Positions 11,979-22,728 of a stretch of DNA of 64,000 bases are shown here, piece after piece (within the stretch, counting starts at the first letter, position 1; every line of letters begins with the position of its first letter). Source of the stretch: Clarireedia homoeocarpa (Eukaryota > Ascomycota > Leotiomycetes > Helotiales > Rutstroemiaceae); contig LNKV01000036.1 of assembly GCA_001465935.1 (NCBI GenBank), forward strand, positions 186,001 through 250,000, read 5' to 3'. The notes under the pieces were generated by a model. That model was not told where the DNA came from. It did no database searches and saw only the letters and a program-made list of their open reading frames with translations. The translations under genes were made by a program, and so were the position numbers.

Positions 11979-12656
11979 ATGGGCAACGATTTCTTTCCTC
12001 TCCTTGCGCTCCCCCCCGAGCTCCGCAGCAAAATCCTCCTGTTCGCCACTCTATCACCATTCCCATCCCACCTCATCCGTCTAACCCTCCCACCTGATGG
12101 TCTGGCCGATGACAACTGCAATCCACCCCAGTACTTCCATCCACCACCGCTCTCACTCCTCCTGACCTCCACCCAAATCTACAACGAAGTGCACCCGCTA
12201 TATTACACTTCCCACATATTCCTACTGCCCATCACCCGGGACCCTGAGTCTCTGGATTTCCTCCTCGCACCATCATTCTCTCACAATCTCCTGACTATTC
12301 GTTCACTGTACATATGGGTCCACAGATGGGGATCTAAAAATTTCTTTGCTTCGGTCCTGATACCTAACTTTGAACTATGTATCCTAAAGGGGAACCTACG
12401 GCGACTGGAGGTGGTGGTCAAGGAAGGTGTCGCGAAGTTGTGGATTAAGCAGGCAGAAAAGGGACAGGAGGTCATGAAGAATACTGTTTGGAGTTCATTG
12501 AAGAGGCTATGTGAAGATGTGGATTTGGAAGTTGTAAGGCTGTGGTCTGTTAAACTGGATGATTCTTGGACCCATGCTTGGCCTGAGGAAAGGGGAGAAC
12601 TGAAGGACGTGAGCTGGCTACTTGATCGAACAGGGAGCCAATCTAGAATAATATGA
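11979..12656 (+). CDS. Small F-box-like hypothetical protein
   Basis: A single-exon ORF of 225 codons. It opens MGNDFFPLLALPPELRSKIL; the LPPELRxKIL pattern resembles the first helix of F-box-like or 2EXR-type domains common in Pezizomycotina. It continues with SLLLTSTQIYNEVHPLYYTS, the usual second part of such proteins, where leaf-like residues lead into a short beta/alpha region. The rest has no recognised motif. Such proteins may be SCF substrate adaptors, but this one is short and lacks visible repeats, so the function is open. It is transcribed divergently from the ribosome recycling factor gene across a ~235-bp promoter interval. Confidence 0.65.
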   Translation: MGNDFFPLLALPPELRSKILLFATLSPFPSHLIRLTLPPDGLADDNCNPPQYFHPPPLSLLLTSTQIYNEVHPLYYTSHIFLLPITRDPESLDFLLAPSFSHNLLTIRSLYIWVHRWGSKNFFASVLIPNFELCILKGNLRRLEVVVKEGVAKLWIKQAEKGQEVMKNTVWSSLKRLCEDVDLEVVRLWSVKLDDSWTHAWPEERGELKDVSWLLDRTGSQSRII

Positions 12657-13348
12657 TGGCATTACTTGAAATACGAGCCTATAAGAAATTCTTGGATGGC
12701 CACTTTAATCAGTAGCTATTGTTACATTCAACTTAATGTCTGGAGAAGCTCTCTAACATACGGCCAAGTTGGCCAACAGCCACTGCTAAAATCACGAAAG
12801 CAACAAAGCACTTAAAATGAGTACAATGTCTCACACTATCTAGAACAATCAAGCCATGAGATAATGTCCTATGGTGAGTAGAGCAAGTAAGTGCAGGTGC
12901 TAAATAGGCCTACTGGTGCCAAATACGCCTGCTGTTTCTGAGCTATGTCTTCAGGCGAGATTGAGAAGATGGTTGAGGGTGAGTGGAAGGATTCTACACG
13001 ATCTGTAGTAGCGCTTACTAATGGATTTGATACGGAAAGAAAATAATCAGGCACAGTGTCTCTCATGTAGCGGAAATTAATTTTTAACTTGTTCAATTTG
13101 ATTTTTTTTTTTTTCTTCCTTCATTAATTCCTCTTTCTAGAAGCGCTCTTTATGCCCGCAGACGAAGGAAAAGAACGGCTGAGGAACCACAGTAGCCAGA
13201 CCAAAGGCTTGCAAGAACCGAGTAAGTGACTTTTTATGAACCCAAATGAAATGAGCCAGAAACTAGATGGACCAAGTCATATCATTTCCATCATAATATC
13301 ATGCATCAATCTCCTTCCTCCCTATCCCTCCTTCAGCTATATAACATC
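12657..13348. other. Convergent spacer carrying a fragment of the ssb gene
   Basis: Between the F-box-like gene and the ssb stop codon. Apart from the rearranged ssb fragment (12946-13032) and a T-rich run near 13102-13120, no gene was found. Both 3' UTRs should lie here. Confidence 0.5.
12946..13032 (+). pseudogene. Inverted partial copy of the ssb Hsp70 gene
   Basis: This 87-bp stretch reads, on the + strand, like the coding strand of the ssb gene (which lies on the - strand) around 13702-13619. It starts in exon 7 (TCTTCAGGCGAGATTGAGAA), keeps the GTGAGT donor, contains the whole of intron 7 almost unchanged apart from a 3-nt GTA insertion, and stops at the end of that intron. Keeping the intron shows it arose by DNA rearrangement rather than retrocopying. 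It is too short to encode anything. Confidence 0.85.
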
Positions 13349-15287
13349 TTAACGGGTGGACACGGCCTTGGTGACAGCTCTCTTCAACGCAAGCTCCTTC
13401 TTCTTCAAATCATCTGAGGTAGAGTCCTCAATCTCAAGCTGAGCCATGGCATCACTCAATGCCGCCTCAATCTTCTCCTTGTTGCTGCGCTTGAACCTGG
13501 AAGACGTCAATGGGTCGGAGATCATCTCTTCAACTCTTGAAATGTATGACTCGAGTTGTTGTTTCGACTCGAACTTCTTGCTGAAAGCCTCATCGCTGTT
13601 CTTGAACTTTTCGGCATCTATCAAATCCATTAGTAAGCGCTACAGATCGTGTAGAATCCTTCCACTCACCCTCAACCATCTTCTCAATCTCGCCTGAAGA
13701 CAATTTACCGACAGAGTTGGAAATGGTGATATTGGCGCTACGACCGGAAGATTTCTCGGTGGCGGTAACCTTCAAGATGCCATTGACATCCACCTCAAAG
13801 ACCACTTCAAGAACTGCCTCACCAGCCTTCATGGGAGGGATCGGGGCAAGCGTAAATTCTCCAAGGGAAGTATTGTCCTCGCAGTTGACACGTTCTCCTT
13901 GGTAAACTGGGAACTGAACCGTTTGTTGTCCATCCTGGACTGTAGTGAAGGTTCTGTTAATGATATTAGTAACTGAGGTCCATGTCGATGTCGATGTCGA
14001 TGATGAACAATGAAATCCCAAGATGTGGCCAGTGAGTGACCCCGGAACTTTCTCGGAACTTTCTCGGAACTTTTCCAGAAGTACTTTGCCAGATGGCAGT
14101 TGGGAAAGTTAGAGTAATTGAGATAATTGGGATGGTTGGGAGGGTTGGGAGGGTTGGGAAAGTTGGAGTAATTGGGATGATTGGGAGGGTTGGGAAAGTT
14201 GGAGTAATTGAGATAATTGAGATGCTCGGGGAAATTGGGATGATTGGAAAGGTTGGGAGGGTTGGGAAAGTTGGAATAATTGAAAAAGACTAAACAATAG
14301 AAAACAAAGAATGAATACCTCTTCTTGATAGTCGGAACGGTTTGACCACGAGGAACAACGGGGGCGAAGATGTTACCTTCCATGGCAACACCAAGGGATA
14401 GTGGAACAACATCCAAAAGAAGGAGGTCGGCGGTTTCAGCAGAGGTAGCCTTTCCTGAGAGGATACCCGCTTGAACAGCAGCACCGTAAGCAACAGCCTC
14501 ATCAGGGTTAATGCTTTTCTCCAACTTCTTTCCGTTGAAGAACTCGCTCAAGAGCTTTTGAACCTTGGGAATACGGGTAGATCCACCAACAAGGACGATC
14601 TCATCAACCTTGGATTTGTCGATGTTAGCATCCTTGAGAACTTGCGCAACGGGCTCCAAAGTGCCTTGGAATGCCTTGACGTTGAGATCCTCGAATCTGG
14701 CACGGGTAATTTGTGCGTTGAAGTCTTCACCGTCAAACAATGAGTCGATTTCAACGGTGGTAGAGGCACCGTTAGAAAGGGTACGCTTAGCACGCTCGCA
14801 AGCTGTTCTAAGACGACGAAGAGCACGGGGGTCGTTGGACATATCTAGTAATCAAGTCAGTATCCTGTTTTAAGAAGGTGTAATCCATAAAATAGGGTTG
14901 AAAATTGGCTTGAACATTGGACTACTCGACCATAGCCTATAATTAAGAACAATCATAATCCACGAGATCTTGTTAGACAATGACCTCGGCATCTGGCCAC
15001 TTGAACACAGCCTGATAGACGATCGTTTTATTCCGCTTCCTTCTTCCAGTAAATTAATCTTGAGCTCACCTTTCTTGGTCTTCCTTGTGAATTCCTTCTT
15101 GAAGTGCTCAAGCAAGTTTGTATCGAAATCTTGACCTCCCAAATGGGTGTCACCAGCGGTAGCCTTGACAGTGAAAACACCACCTTGAATGTGCAAGAGG
15201 GAGACATCGAAAGTCCCTCCACCGAGATCGTAAATTAGAACGTTTCGCTCCTTCTCGCTCTTTCCGGCACCTAAGCCGTATGCAATG

Positions 15288-15322
<35 letters not shown>

Positions 15323-16146
15323 ATTGAGACCAGCAATGGCACCCGCGTCCTTGGTAGCCTGACGTTGGTTGTCGTTGAAGTAGGCTGGAACGGTGATGAC
15401 GGCCTTAGAGACCTTCTTGCCCAACTTGACCTCGGCAACTTCCTTCATCTATAATAATAGTTGAGTTAGCTAAACGTCTATCCAGATTTCCGTATGTAAG
15501 ACTTGCCTTGGTAAGAACCATGGCGGAGATCTCTTGGGGAGAGAAGACTTTGTTCTCCCCAAGATACTCGACCTCAACCATTGGCGAGCCATCGCGATCA
15601 ACGACGGTGAAAGGCCATGACTCAATATCCTTCTTTACTGTGACGTCGTCGAATCTTCTTCCAATCAATCGCCTGCACAACGGAATTAGTAACAGGTCTA
15701 TGTTGATGGATAGTTTTGATATGAAGTTGAACTGACTTGATATCGAAGACGGTGTTCTTTGGGTTCATGGCAGCTTGGTTCTTTGCAGACTCACCGATCA
15801 AACGTTCTTTGTCGGTGAAAGAAACGAATGATGGAGTTGTGAAGCTACCTTGCTCGTTGGCAACTGGACAGCAGTTAGCAACGCTGCAGGACATATGAGT
15901 TATTGACAGCGACAGCCGTAAGGCTGTAGGTCTGGAGTGTAGTTGTACGTACTGATCTCGACATTGTTACCCTCGTAGTTTGCGACACAAGAGTAAGTGG
16001 TTCCTATTATTTGAGATATCAGCCTCCGTCGATAAAAATCGAAATCAAAAAATTTCGGCGCAAAAAATGCCCCTCCTTCAGCAGATCCTATTTCTTGACA
16101 TACCAAGATCGATGCCAATGGCACCCTCGTAAACTTCGTCAGCCAT
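13349..16146 (-). CDS. SSB1: Ribosome-associated Hsp70 chaperone, Ssb type
   Basis: Predicted 614-residue Hsp70 that, by homology, binds nascent chains at the ribosome with the RAC co-chaperones. Eight exons in transcription order: 16146-16104, 16003-15953, 15863-15737, 15672-15507, 15448-15070, 14844-14319, 13953-13670, 13617-13349; together they are in frame (1845 nt). The ATPase domain shows IGIDLGTTYSCVANYEG, the phosphate-loop DLGGGTFDVS and VLVGGSTRIPKVQ. The substrate-binding domain starts near PLSLGVAMEGN. The C-terminus KKKELALKRAVTKAVSTR lacks the cytosolic EEVD and the ER HDEL, which together with the length points to Ssb rather than Ssa or BiP. Intron 4 is a GC-AG intron (GCAAGT donor). 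Intron 5 is 225 nt. Intron 6 is 365 nt, repeat-filled and stop-free in the upstream frame. Confidence 0.95.
14100..14290 (-). repeat. 9-nt-based minisatellite within ssb intron 6
   Basis: On the coding strand, variants of AACCCTCCC, AATCATCCC, AACTTTCCC and AATTACTCC alternate for about 190 bp. Most units are 9 nt, so expansion keeps the frame. The tract is strongly pyrimidine-rich on the transcribed mRNA strand. It lies between the GTATTC donor at 14318 and the CAG acceptor at 13954. Confidence 0.85.
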
Positions 16147-16879
16147 GATAGAAGATTGTTTTCTGAGGAAACAAGATGGGAGAGAAGTTCTTTGGATGAG
16201 GGTAAAAAAACAGGAAGAGATTTTAGAAGTCAACGGCGGGGAGGAAGATTAAAATCCAAATGTAAACTTTCGATGTGGGAAATTTTTAGTTAGTTTTGGA
16301 GTCCGTGCATAAGCGTAACAATCAAGTACACGTGACCTCTCCTTGGAGTAGGAATTTGAAATATTTTTTCTTTTCAAAAATTTTCACTAAGCCACAGCAG
16401 GTGGACCTGATTGGGCTGGGTATCGGGCTTTAAGGCTAATGCTGGCTCTTAGGCAGGTATACCTACATTGCAGACGATGCTAGATGACCGTGAAAGATGC
16501 TGCACCGTGGATGGCTCTGTAATATACCGTGGGCGGGGCATCTGTACGAACGGACGAACAGGTCAACTTTTGTCTCACATCTAATCGATACCGATACCGA
16601 TAATAAACTTTCTGCTCACAATCTTTAGGGCTAGGGTTCGGATCATCCTGGTTATCTGGACATCTGAACATCTCATCACGTCTTTACCGGAAAAAACTTA
16701 CTTCCTGCTGTCCCAAATCTCCCCTCACAATATGATACAAAAGTACAGTACTGATACAGCTCTTGCACGAGCTCCTAGAGAAACGCCCAGCCAATGCTGC
16801 AAATCCCCAGTATTAGCAGTGGAAACCCCCTCCCATTAGTCTCTCCGTCTTAATCTTTTAAACCGCATTTAAATCTCCA
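16147..16879. promoter_or_regulatory. ssb promoter and RSC4-like 3' region
   Basis: About 730 bp between the ssb start codon and the stop of the upstream, co-oriented RSC4-like gene. A CACGTG palindrome lies at 16329-16334. I did not find a canonical heat-shock element of three nGAAn units, which agrees with Ssb genes being co-regulated with ribosomal genes rather than heat-induced in yeast (established knowledge). No additional gene was seen. Confidence 0.45.
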
Positions 16880-19540
16880 TCAATTTCTCATCAAATTAGC
16901 AAAAACTGTGATCTTTTCTACCTCAACTTCAGGCCCACCAGGGGGTTTTGCCATGCCCTTAGGCCAGGCAGCGATCAATTCGATTTCAATCTTGTTGACG
17001 CCTGGGAAAAGACGAGCCTCAAAAAGAGGATGTCGGGGATCAACTCCATGGCCAGGTATGAGAGGCAAAGCATGCAACCTAGTCATACCGGCAGTTACAA
17101 ACAGCTTGTACTGTCGCTCGAGTAGGGCTTCAGCTATCGTCGGCTTTACCAGAAGATAATAGTGGGTGGAAGGAAGATTAACCGTGATCGACTGCTGAGC
17201 CATTGTGGCAGAAGGAGGAAGATCCATTTGAAAATGATGAGCAAGGTTGAGCTTCGGATGAGTTGAAAGACTAAGGTTTGTGATCATAGCATGCGAAGCA
17301 TCTAGATATGGTCAGTATGTATTGTTTTTGTAGTGAGAATTAAGACTTACCCTTCCCTGGAGCTCTCCATTTGCTTTCAAAGGCTGAACTCGACACGTTT
17401 TGCTGGGTTTGGTGACTGAATGATTGCGCATAACCATTTTGATTGTAAGTATTATGATTCGAATTGCCCGGCATGTTTGGTGGGGGCATATTACTAGGAG
17501 CTGGCGTTGGCGTTGAGACTGCTTGGCTCGCAGCACGATTGGCACCCTGCGTAGGCACAGCAGTAAGCTGGGCATCCTCATTCTTGACTGGAGCGGAATT
17601 CGAGGGCGTTGGCGACGCCGCCGAGTTCGACATGCTCCTAGCCCTCTCTAGTTGATCTAGATTTGGAGCAGGTGTCGCAGAAGGTTGAGAACTACTGAAT
17701 GGGTTCCGGCGCCCTTCACCGTTCATTGAAGCTGTAGAGTTCCCACCACCATTGGTCTGGGGGGCTGGAGAGTCTGCTGGGGTACCTCTACCACCACCGA
17801 CCCGGAGCGTAATCTTTGGTGAAGGTTCTGCGCCTTTCACGTTGATTTTTATCTTCGGAGCCACGGGTTCCGGCACTGCCTGCTTCGCTTCTTCCAATGT
17901 CTTCTTAAAGAATGCCTATCATCGTGTCAACATAATCACTCGTTCCCGCAGTGCGGAGTTCATACCTCAAGCTCTTTAGCCAAGACAAATATGTCGCTGC
18001 CGTCTTCATTGTAATGAAATGCATTCTTCCATATTAGACTTGCATCTTCTTCAAATGCAGCCCATGTTTTGAAATCGCTAATACCAGTGGAAGCCTTTCC
18101 ATGGATACCTTTGACACGCTTATGAAGATCTTTTAAACAATTGGGGTTCGGAATCACCTGATAGTAATCCTTTAAACTACGCGGAGGCAAGGATACAAAA
18201 GGCTCAAATTCGTAATAGTCATCCCTGGTAATTGCATTAACATCTAAGTTCTGCTGCGACTATACAAGGACCTCTGTAGCTTACTCTGGATTCTCCTTGT
18301 AAGAAAGAACATCCGCCACAACCTTCTCCTGCGCCTGTTGAAAATTGAGACTGGAATAGCTAACACCAGCGTATTGTGAATCCGAAACAGCAGGTGTAGT
18401 ACTCTTCCTTAGAGACATAGAAGTCTTTGGCGGCCGCCCTCTTCTCTTAGGAAGAGACTGCGATTGCGCTTGTGATGATGCCTGTGACTGTGATGGTGTC
18501 TCTGGATGCACCTCTGTCTGCAGTTGCGACTGCAACGAGGCTTGTGCTTGCGCTTGTGGATGCGATTCGAATGGCACCCCTTCTAATTCCTCATCCACTA
18601 TGTCCCCTTCAGCATCCATGTCTTCACTGCCATCGTCTTCTTTTGGAAACGGCGTTGGCTCGAGCTTTAAGCCGGGTGTTCTCTTGTATTCTGGGTTGGT
18701 CTTGGTCATATAGGCAACCAATGCCTTTCTCACTCGTTCGGCGTCACGATGAATTGGGGCATCTCGGTCATGATAATCTTTGTTATTCTTGATGAATCGC
18801 TTGAAATAACACTCGAGTTCGGAAAGGGTAGAGAAATCGTAGTTGTTCAATTTCGCCTCGATGGTGTCTAGAGCAATTGGCATTCTTGTCATTTCGTAAT
18901 AACCAGGAAGCTCATGTCTTCCGGGCAAAGTCGCGAAAGTGTTTGCGAAAAGTCGTCCACTAAACAAAACAGTTAGTGAAGTACGCGAAGCATGTGAATG
19001 TGATGACTTGGATAAACACCCATGATGGATCTAAAGAACTATAGAAGCAGAGATCCAGAGGGTGCTCAAAGTGAGACTGCTGTCGCATGCAAGTGCGATA
19101 AGCAGGTAGGCCCGTTGCGAAAATTATATCTACTCACTGTTTGTCTGGAGCCGACTTGAGCTGGTTCATGAATTTGAGTCCGTAATACGTTGTGGTTTCC
19201 CGAGTTTCGCCTTGACTCAAGTCGTCGCTCTGTTCATTGTCAGTCTACTAGGCATCTTCGTTTTGCGAGTCAAAGAAATGATGCAAATGTCAGAACGAGT
19301 AATGAAGAGAGGCGGTTGTGCGCGGGTTGATCTCCCCTGCCGCCAATCGAGACACAGCGGTTTTTATCAAACCCCACGACTACTGCACAAAACTCACAAC
19401 TCCCTTCTCTACAAAGAGGGTAAAAGTACAAAAGCATCGAAAAATGCGCAACTTACAGGAACCTTTATTCGTTTCGCAGCACGATCGGCATCGTCAAGGT
19501 CCGCAGTACCTCCACCATCAACCTTTCTTTTGGCATCCAT
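16880..19540 (-). CDS. RSC4: RSC chromatin-remodelling complex subunit, double bromodomain (Rsc4-like)
   Basis: Predicted 698-residue nuclear protein. Exons in transcription order: 19540-19457, 19229-19138, 18959-18285, 18224-17966, 17915-17351, 17301-16880; all junction phases fit. Bromodomain 1 (about residues 40-145) shows LPGRHELPGYYEMTRMPIAL and a FIKNNKDYH region with the acetyl-lysine-binding Asn. An acidic/Gln-rich linker with an AT-hook-like KRRGRPPKTS follows. Bromodomain 2 (about 260-390) shows SLPPRSLKDYYQVIPNP and NAFHYNEDGS. The C-terminal ~120 residues (SITVNLPSTHYYLLVKPTI onward) match the beta-rich Rsc4 C-terminal module. Tandem bromodomains of Rsc4 read acetylated H3 K14 in yeast. 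The first intron (227 nt) and the 178-nt second intron are longer than usual, so exon 2 (92 nt) is the least certain part. Confidence 0.87.
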
Positions 19541-20090
19541 CGCGGTAACCGATTTCTAATAAGATGCCCACGACGCTTCTGCTCGGAGATGCGATTGAAA
19601 GTGCGATTCCTGTTGATTACGCGGACGCGTCAAAGTCGAGAATGCGCGTATCGAAGCTGCTAATAAGTCGATGAACTTTGAACTTTCGTAGAACTGGCTG
19701 AAAGGTGCAGGGGTTTGTTCCTCTCTTTGGGGCTGGCTAGGAAGAGAGGTGCAGCGCAACAAGGATGGATATGAGATGATTCCCTACAGTATTACCAAAA
19801 GATGATTTATTATGTAGGTAATTATTGTAGGAATGAGTATTATCCAGTATTCAGGAGCTGCTCTGCAGGTGGACGTACGCAGTACTTCAATTTATTGGCA
19901 TGATTGGGAGCAAAGTCGCATCCGTATGCATTCGTACGTTCTGTCACCCTCTACTAATATTTTCGCATGGCGCCACGGGGAAATTGGCTCCAAGATATCA
20001 ATCATCACATGACTGTGAGAATATTTTGCCTAACCAGGTTTCCAAGGCAAAATTTACAGGATTGGTCCACCGGGTCTACTTCGCACTCTA

Positions 20091-20140
20091 CTACCAATCG
20101 AGGCTTCAACCAATCAAGGCTCCAACCAATCGAGGCTTCA
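20091..20140 (+). promoter_or_regulatory. Three phased CCAAT boxes in a 16-17-bp tandem repeat
   Basis: CCAAT occurs at 20094, 20110 and 20126, each within a copy of CCAATCGAGGCTTCAA or a close variant. An ATTGG (CCAAT on the other strand) sits at 20071. Such sites bind the HAP/CCAAT-binding complex in fungi; here they could serve RSC4-like, CKS1 or both. Confidence 0.55.
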
Positions 20141-20357
20141 ATTGTACTTCGGTACACTTTTAACCAAACCCCCTCAATTCTTCGTGCTTCCAAGCTTCCG
20201 CCTTACTCCTATCGGTCGCCAAACTACTTAATTCGGAAAGGTTCGTTGTCTCCGGAGTGATGAGTTAACTGCGAGGAGTTGTCGAAGGGTTGGTCGATGC
20301 CTTGTTTTCCGAGAAAAAAGACGAGGCTGCAAAGACACTAACAAGTAAAGTTATGAA

Positions 20358-20415
20358 TTATGAACGTCTCAATAAAGTTATGAACGTTTCAATAAAATTA
20401 TGAACGTTTCAAAGG
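20358..20415 (+). repeat. 20-bp tandem repeat, about three copies
   Basis: Units TTATGAACGTCTCAATAAAG, a close variant ending AATAAAA, and a partial third copy follow one another. AT-rich and non-coding. Confidence 0.8.
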
Positions 20416-20939
20416 TCGGTTCATTGGTTAGGATTTTCCGTTCTACAGAAGCTTTGTTTACACCAATTCAATTCTGGACGGTGCCTCAATCTTTCGCAGA
20501 GGAAACTTGACTTCGAACACTCAACGTAGAGAACTACTCACAAACGGTCCCATTCGCTTTGGAAAGCTTGGTTTCTCAACGGCTCTAACCACTCTTTTCT
20601 TCTTCCATCATTCGCCGTGGCTTATCATCTTCACCGCAAAAGCACGGAACCCTTCGAGAGACATCCCTACTTAGCAAGTATCGAGGTAACACTCAAATAC
20701 CGCATACTTCTCGCCTCGGTCACCTTCTCCGTAGAACTACAAGGAGCCCTCTCAAAAGCGCTATATTCGGCACACACAATCATCACCTCTTGATTAACCT
20801 CTACTTGCTTTGGGCGTTCTAATTTCCCACACGACCTTCTTTCATAGTCGAACCCCGCAGTTTTTTCCCCCTGCGCTCTGCCCCACTACTTGGGCGATAC
20901 CAGCATTCAGCGGCCGGCTTAGAGCCTCACAGAAGTGCA

Positions 20940-21459
20940 ATGTCGGAGATAGACTATAGCAGAAGGAACAAATATGCAAGACCTCTTTCAGATGCGGAAA
21001 AGGAACGCCTGGAGGAGTTCATCGACGCGATCCATTATTCAGCAAGGTAGGTAGCAATTGAAAGGTCTCTCAAGCACAAGTCGATGTCGCGTCGACTAAC
21101 ATGACTCCTGTAGGTACTCCGATGACGAATACGAATACCGACACGTTCAATTACCTAAAGCGATGCTCAAGGCAATTCCAAAAGAATATCATGATCCGCA
21201 GACTGGAACGTTGAAGTTATTATGGGAAGAAGAGTGGCGAGCATTGGGTATAACACAGGTATGCATCTGATGGATATTCCTCTCTGGATGAAGGGCTAAT
21301 GCTTTTAACTTAGAGTCTGGGATGGGAACATTACGAGGTCCACGAGCCGGAACCACATATACTGCTTTTCAAGTAAGTCTACCTACGCCCCCTGACAAAG
21401 CAGGCACTGATCATATCTTCAGGAGGCCAATCAATTATCAACCACCAAGCCAGCAATAG
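20940..21459 (+). CDS. CKS1: Cyclin-dependent kinase regulatory subunit
   Basis: Predicted 115-residue protein. Exons: 20940-21046, 21114-21258, 21314-21372, 21423-21459, with introns of 67, 55 and 50 nt, all GT-AG, and in-frame junctions. The split gene has no long ORF, so it is easily overlooked. The product shows the whole CKS fold: SEIDYSRRNKYARPLSDAE, then IHYSARYSDDEYEYRHVQLP with the phosphate-binding Arg/Ser residues, WRALGITQSLGWEHYEVHEP containing the hinge HxPEPH-type motif (VHEPEPHILLFKR), and a short tail ending PPSQQ. CKS proteins dock on Cdk1 and help it bind phosphorylated substrates. Length and spacing are normal for the family. It is transcribed away from the RSC4-like gene. 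Confidence 0.95.
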
Positions 21460-22728
21460 TCGCGTCCTCCATTCTTGAATCCGAGTTAGCGAGTCTTTGG
21501 TCTGCACTGCATCCAATGGAAGGGAGGCCTATGCATTGACGATGCGATGCCCCACGTCTCTCCTAGATTACAGTGAAAATGGTTCCGGTTATGGTTGGGA
21601 TGTGTTTGATCGGGAATTAATGGAAATGATGTCCACTGCCATATATACGGCCTGCATCCATGGCTCGATTTGATCGCAACGAGCATGTGAAGCTATACGA
21701 TCAACGATATCCCAGGTCGAGCGCGCAGTTACCTGATGGAGATATGAAGCAAGCGTGATGCAGACATCTCCAACTTGCATGCAGGTTTGCAAAATATATT
21801 CTACCTTGATCCTAGCTGTTCCTGGTATTGAAATGTCTGGTTTTTGGCGTAATGTAGTTATGGAAGGAAAATGCAAAACTCTTAAGTCATTTCTAAGCAG
21901 TAGAATAATAAAGGTCGATAAAGTGCGTGCAGTATGGCAGGATTGCCATCTCCCCATTCTGTCAGGCGATGGATTAGTCGTATGGTTTGAGAGAGCCACA
22001 TCTCATCACTTCCTTGCGCTCAGCCGATTTGACATGTTACTAATCTGGCCTGTATATGGTCGCATGAGGAATCGAAATTCTGCAGTAGAAAACCAAGGGG
22101 GTCGAGGTTGTATTCAGCCAAATCACAAAATATTACCCCAAGGATTCGGTCTTTTTTAACTCGCAGGTCTCCAAGGCTCCAGACTGTAGATCTTCCACTC
22201 GATCCAACGGTTCCGGGCCGTTAGTTGATCCGTTACTGGCTTCAGTGGCACCCGGGCCGGATATGTTGGTACCGTCTGGTAGTGTATCAATCGAACCACT
22301 CCGGGTTAATTCTCGAAAAATGGACAGATTGTAGAAACCGAAAATCTGCCCACGATTGCTTTCAAATCAACTCATGTATCTATTTAAATCATGTATCCGT
22401 CTCCTGCCAAAGTATTAAAGATTTAGTTCTCTCCCAACTCTTGTCACAAACTCTCCTTTGGTTTTATGTTCTCCATATGACAATTGATTGGTCTGGCATT
22501 CTCATCTAGTAATAATCTATTTTTGTACCCTACAACTTTCTTTCAACACGCTCGATAAATTTGGGTCTCAATACGACATACATTGTTCCAAGCACCAAGA
22601 AAGGCGCTGAAGGAATTCTCTAAAGTCAGTATACCTACATTGAGAGCAAAGGAGAGAGCACGCCCCTACCCGAATGGGGTCTGTTTGAAATATAAAAATA
22701 AAGACCAAGTGTCCGTCTCGTCGACAGC
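21460..22728. other. Intergenic, CKS1 to ERO1
   Basis: 1.3 kb with only scattered short open frames and no family resemblance. The right end holds the ERO1 promoter, including a TATA-like sequence at 22691. Confidence 0.5.
22691..22700 (+). promoter_or_regulatory. TATA-like box upstream of ERO1
   Basis: TATAAAAATA lies 29-38 bp upstream of the ERO1 ATG at 22729. It could be the core promoter only if the leader is very short, so this is tentative. Confidence 0.35.

Larger units (their letters stand above)
19541..20939. promoter_or_regulatory. Divergent intergenic region, RSC4-like / CKS1
   Basis: A 1.4-kb interval between divergent start codons. It contains a triple CCAAT repeat (20091-20140) and a 20-bp tandem repeat (20358-20415), listed separately. 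Long CT-rich stretches from 20500 to 20935 look like a 5' leader for CKS1. No gene was seen. Confidence 0.5.

Noticed and set aside
13349..16146. Assignment as cytosolic Ssa or ER BiP
   Set aside because: No EEVD or HDEL tail and no signal peptide; length (614) and C-terminal sequence fit Ssb.
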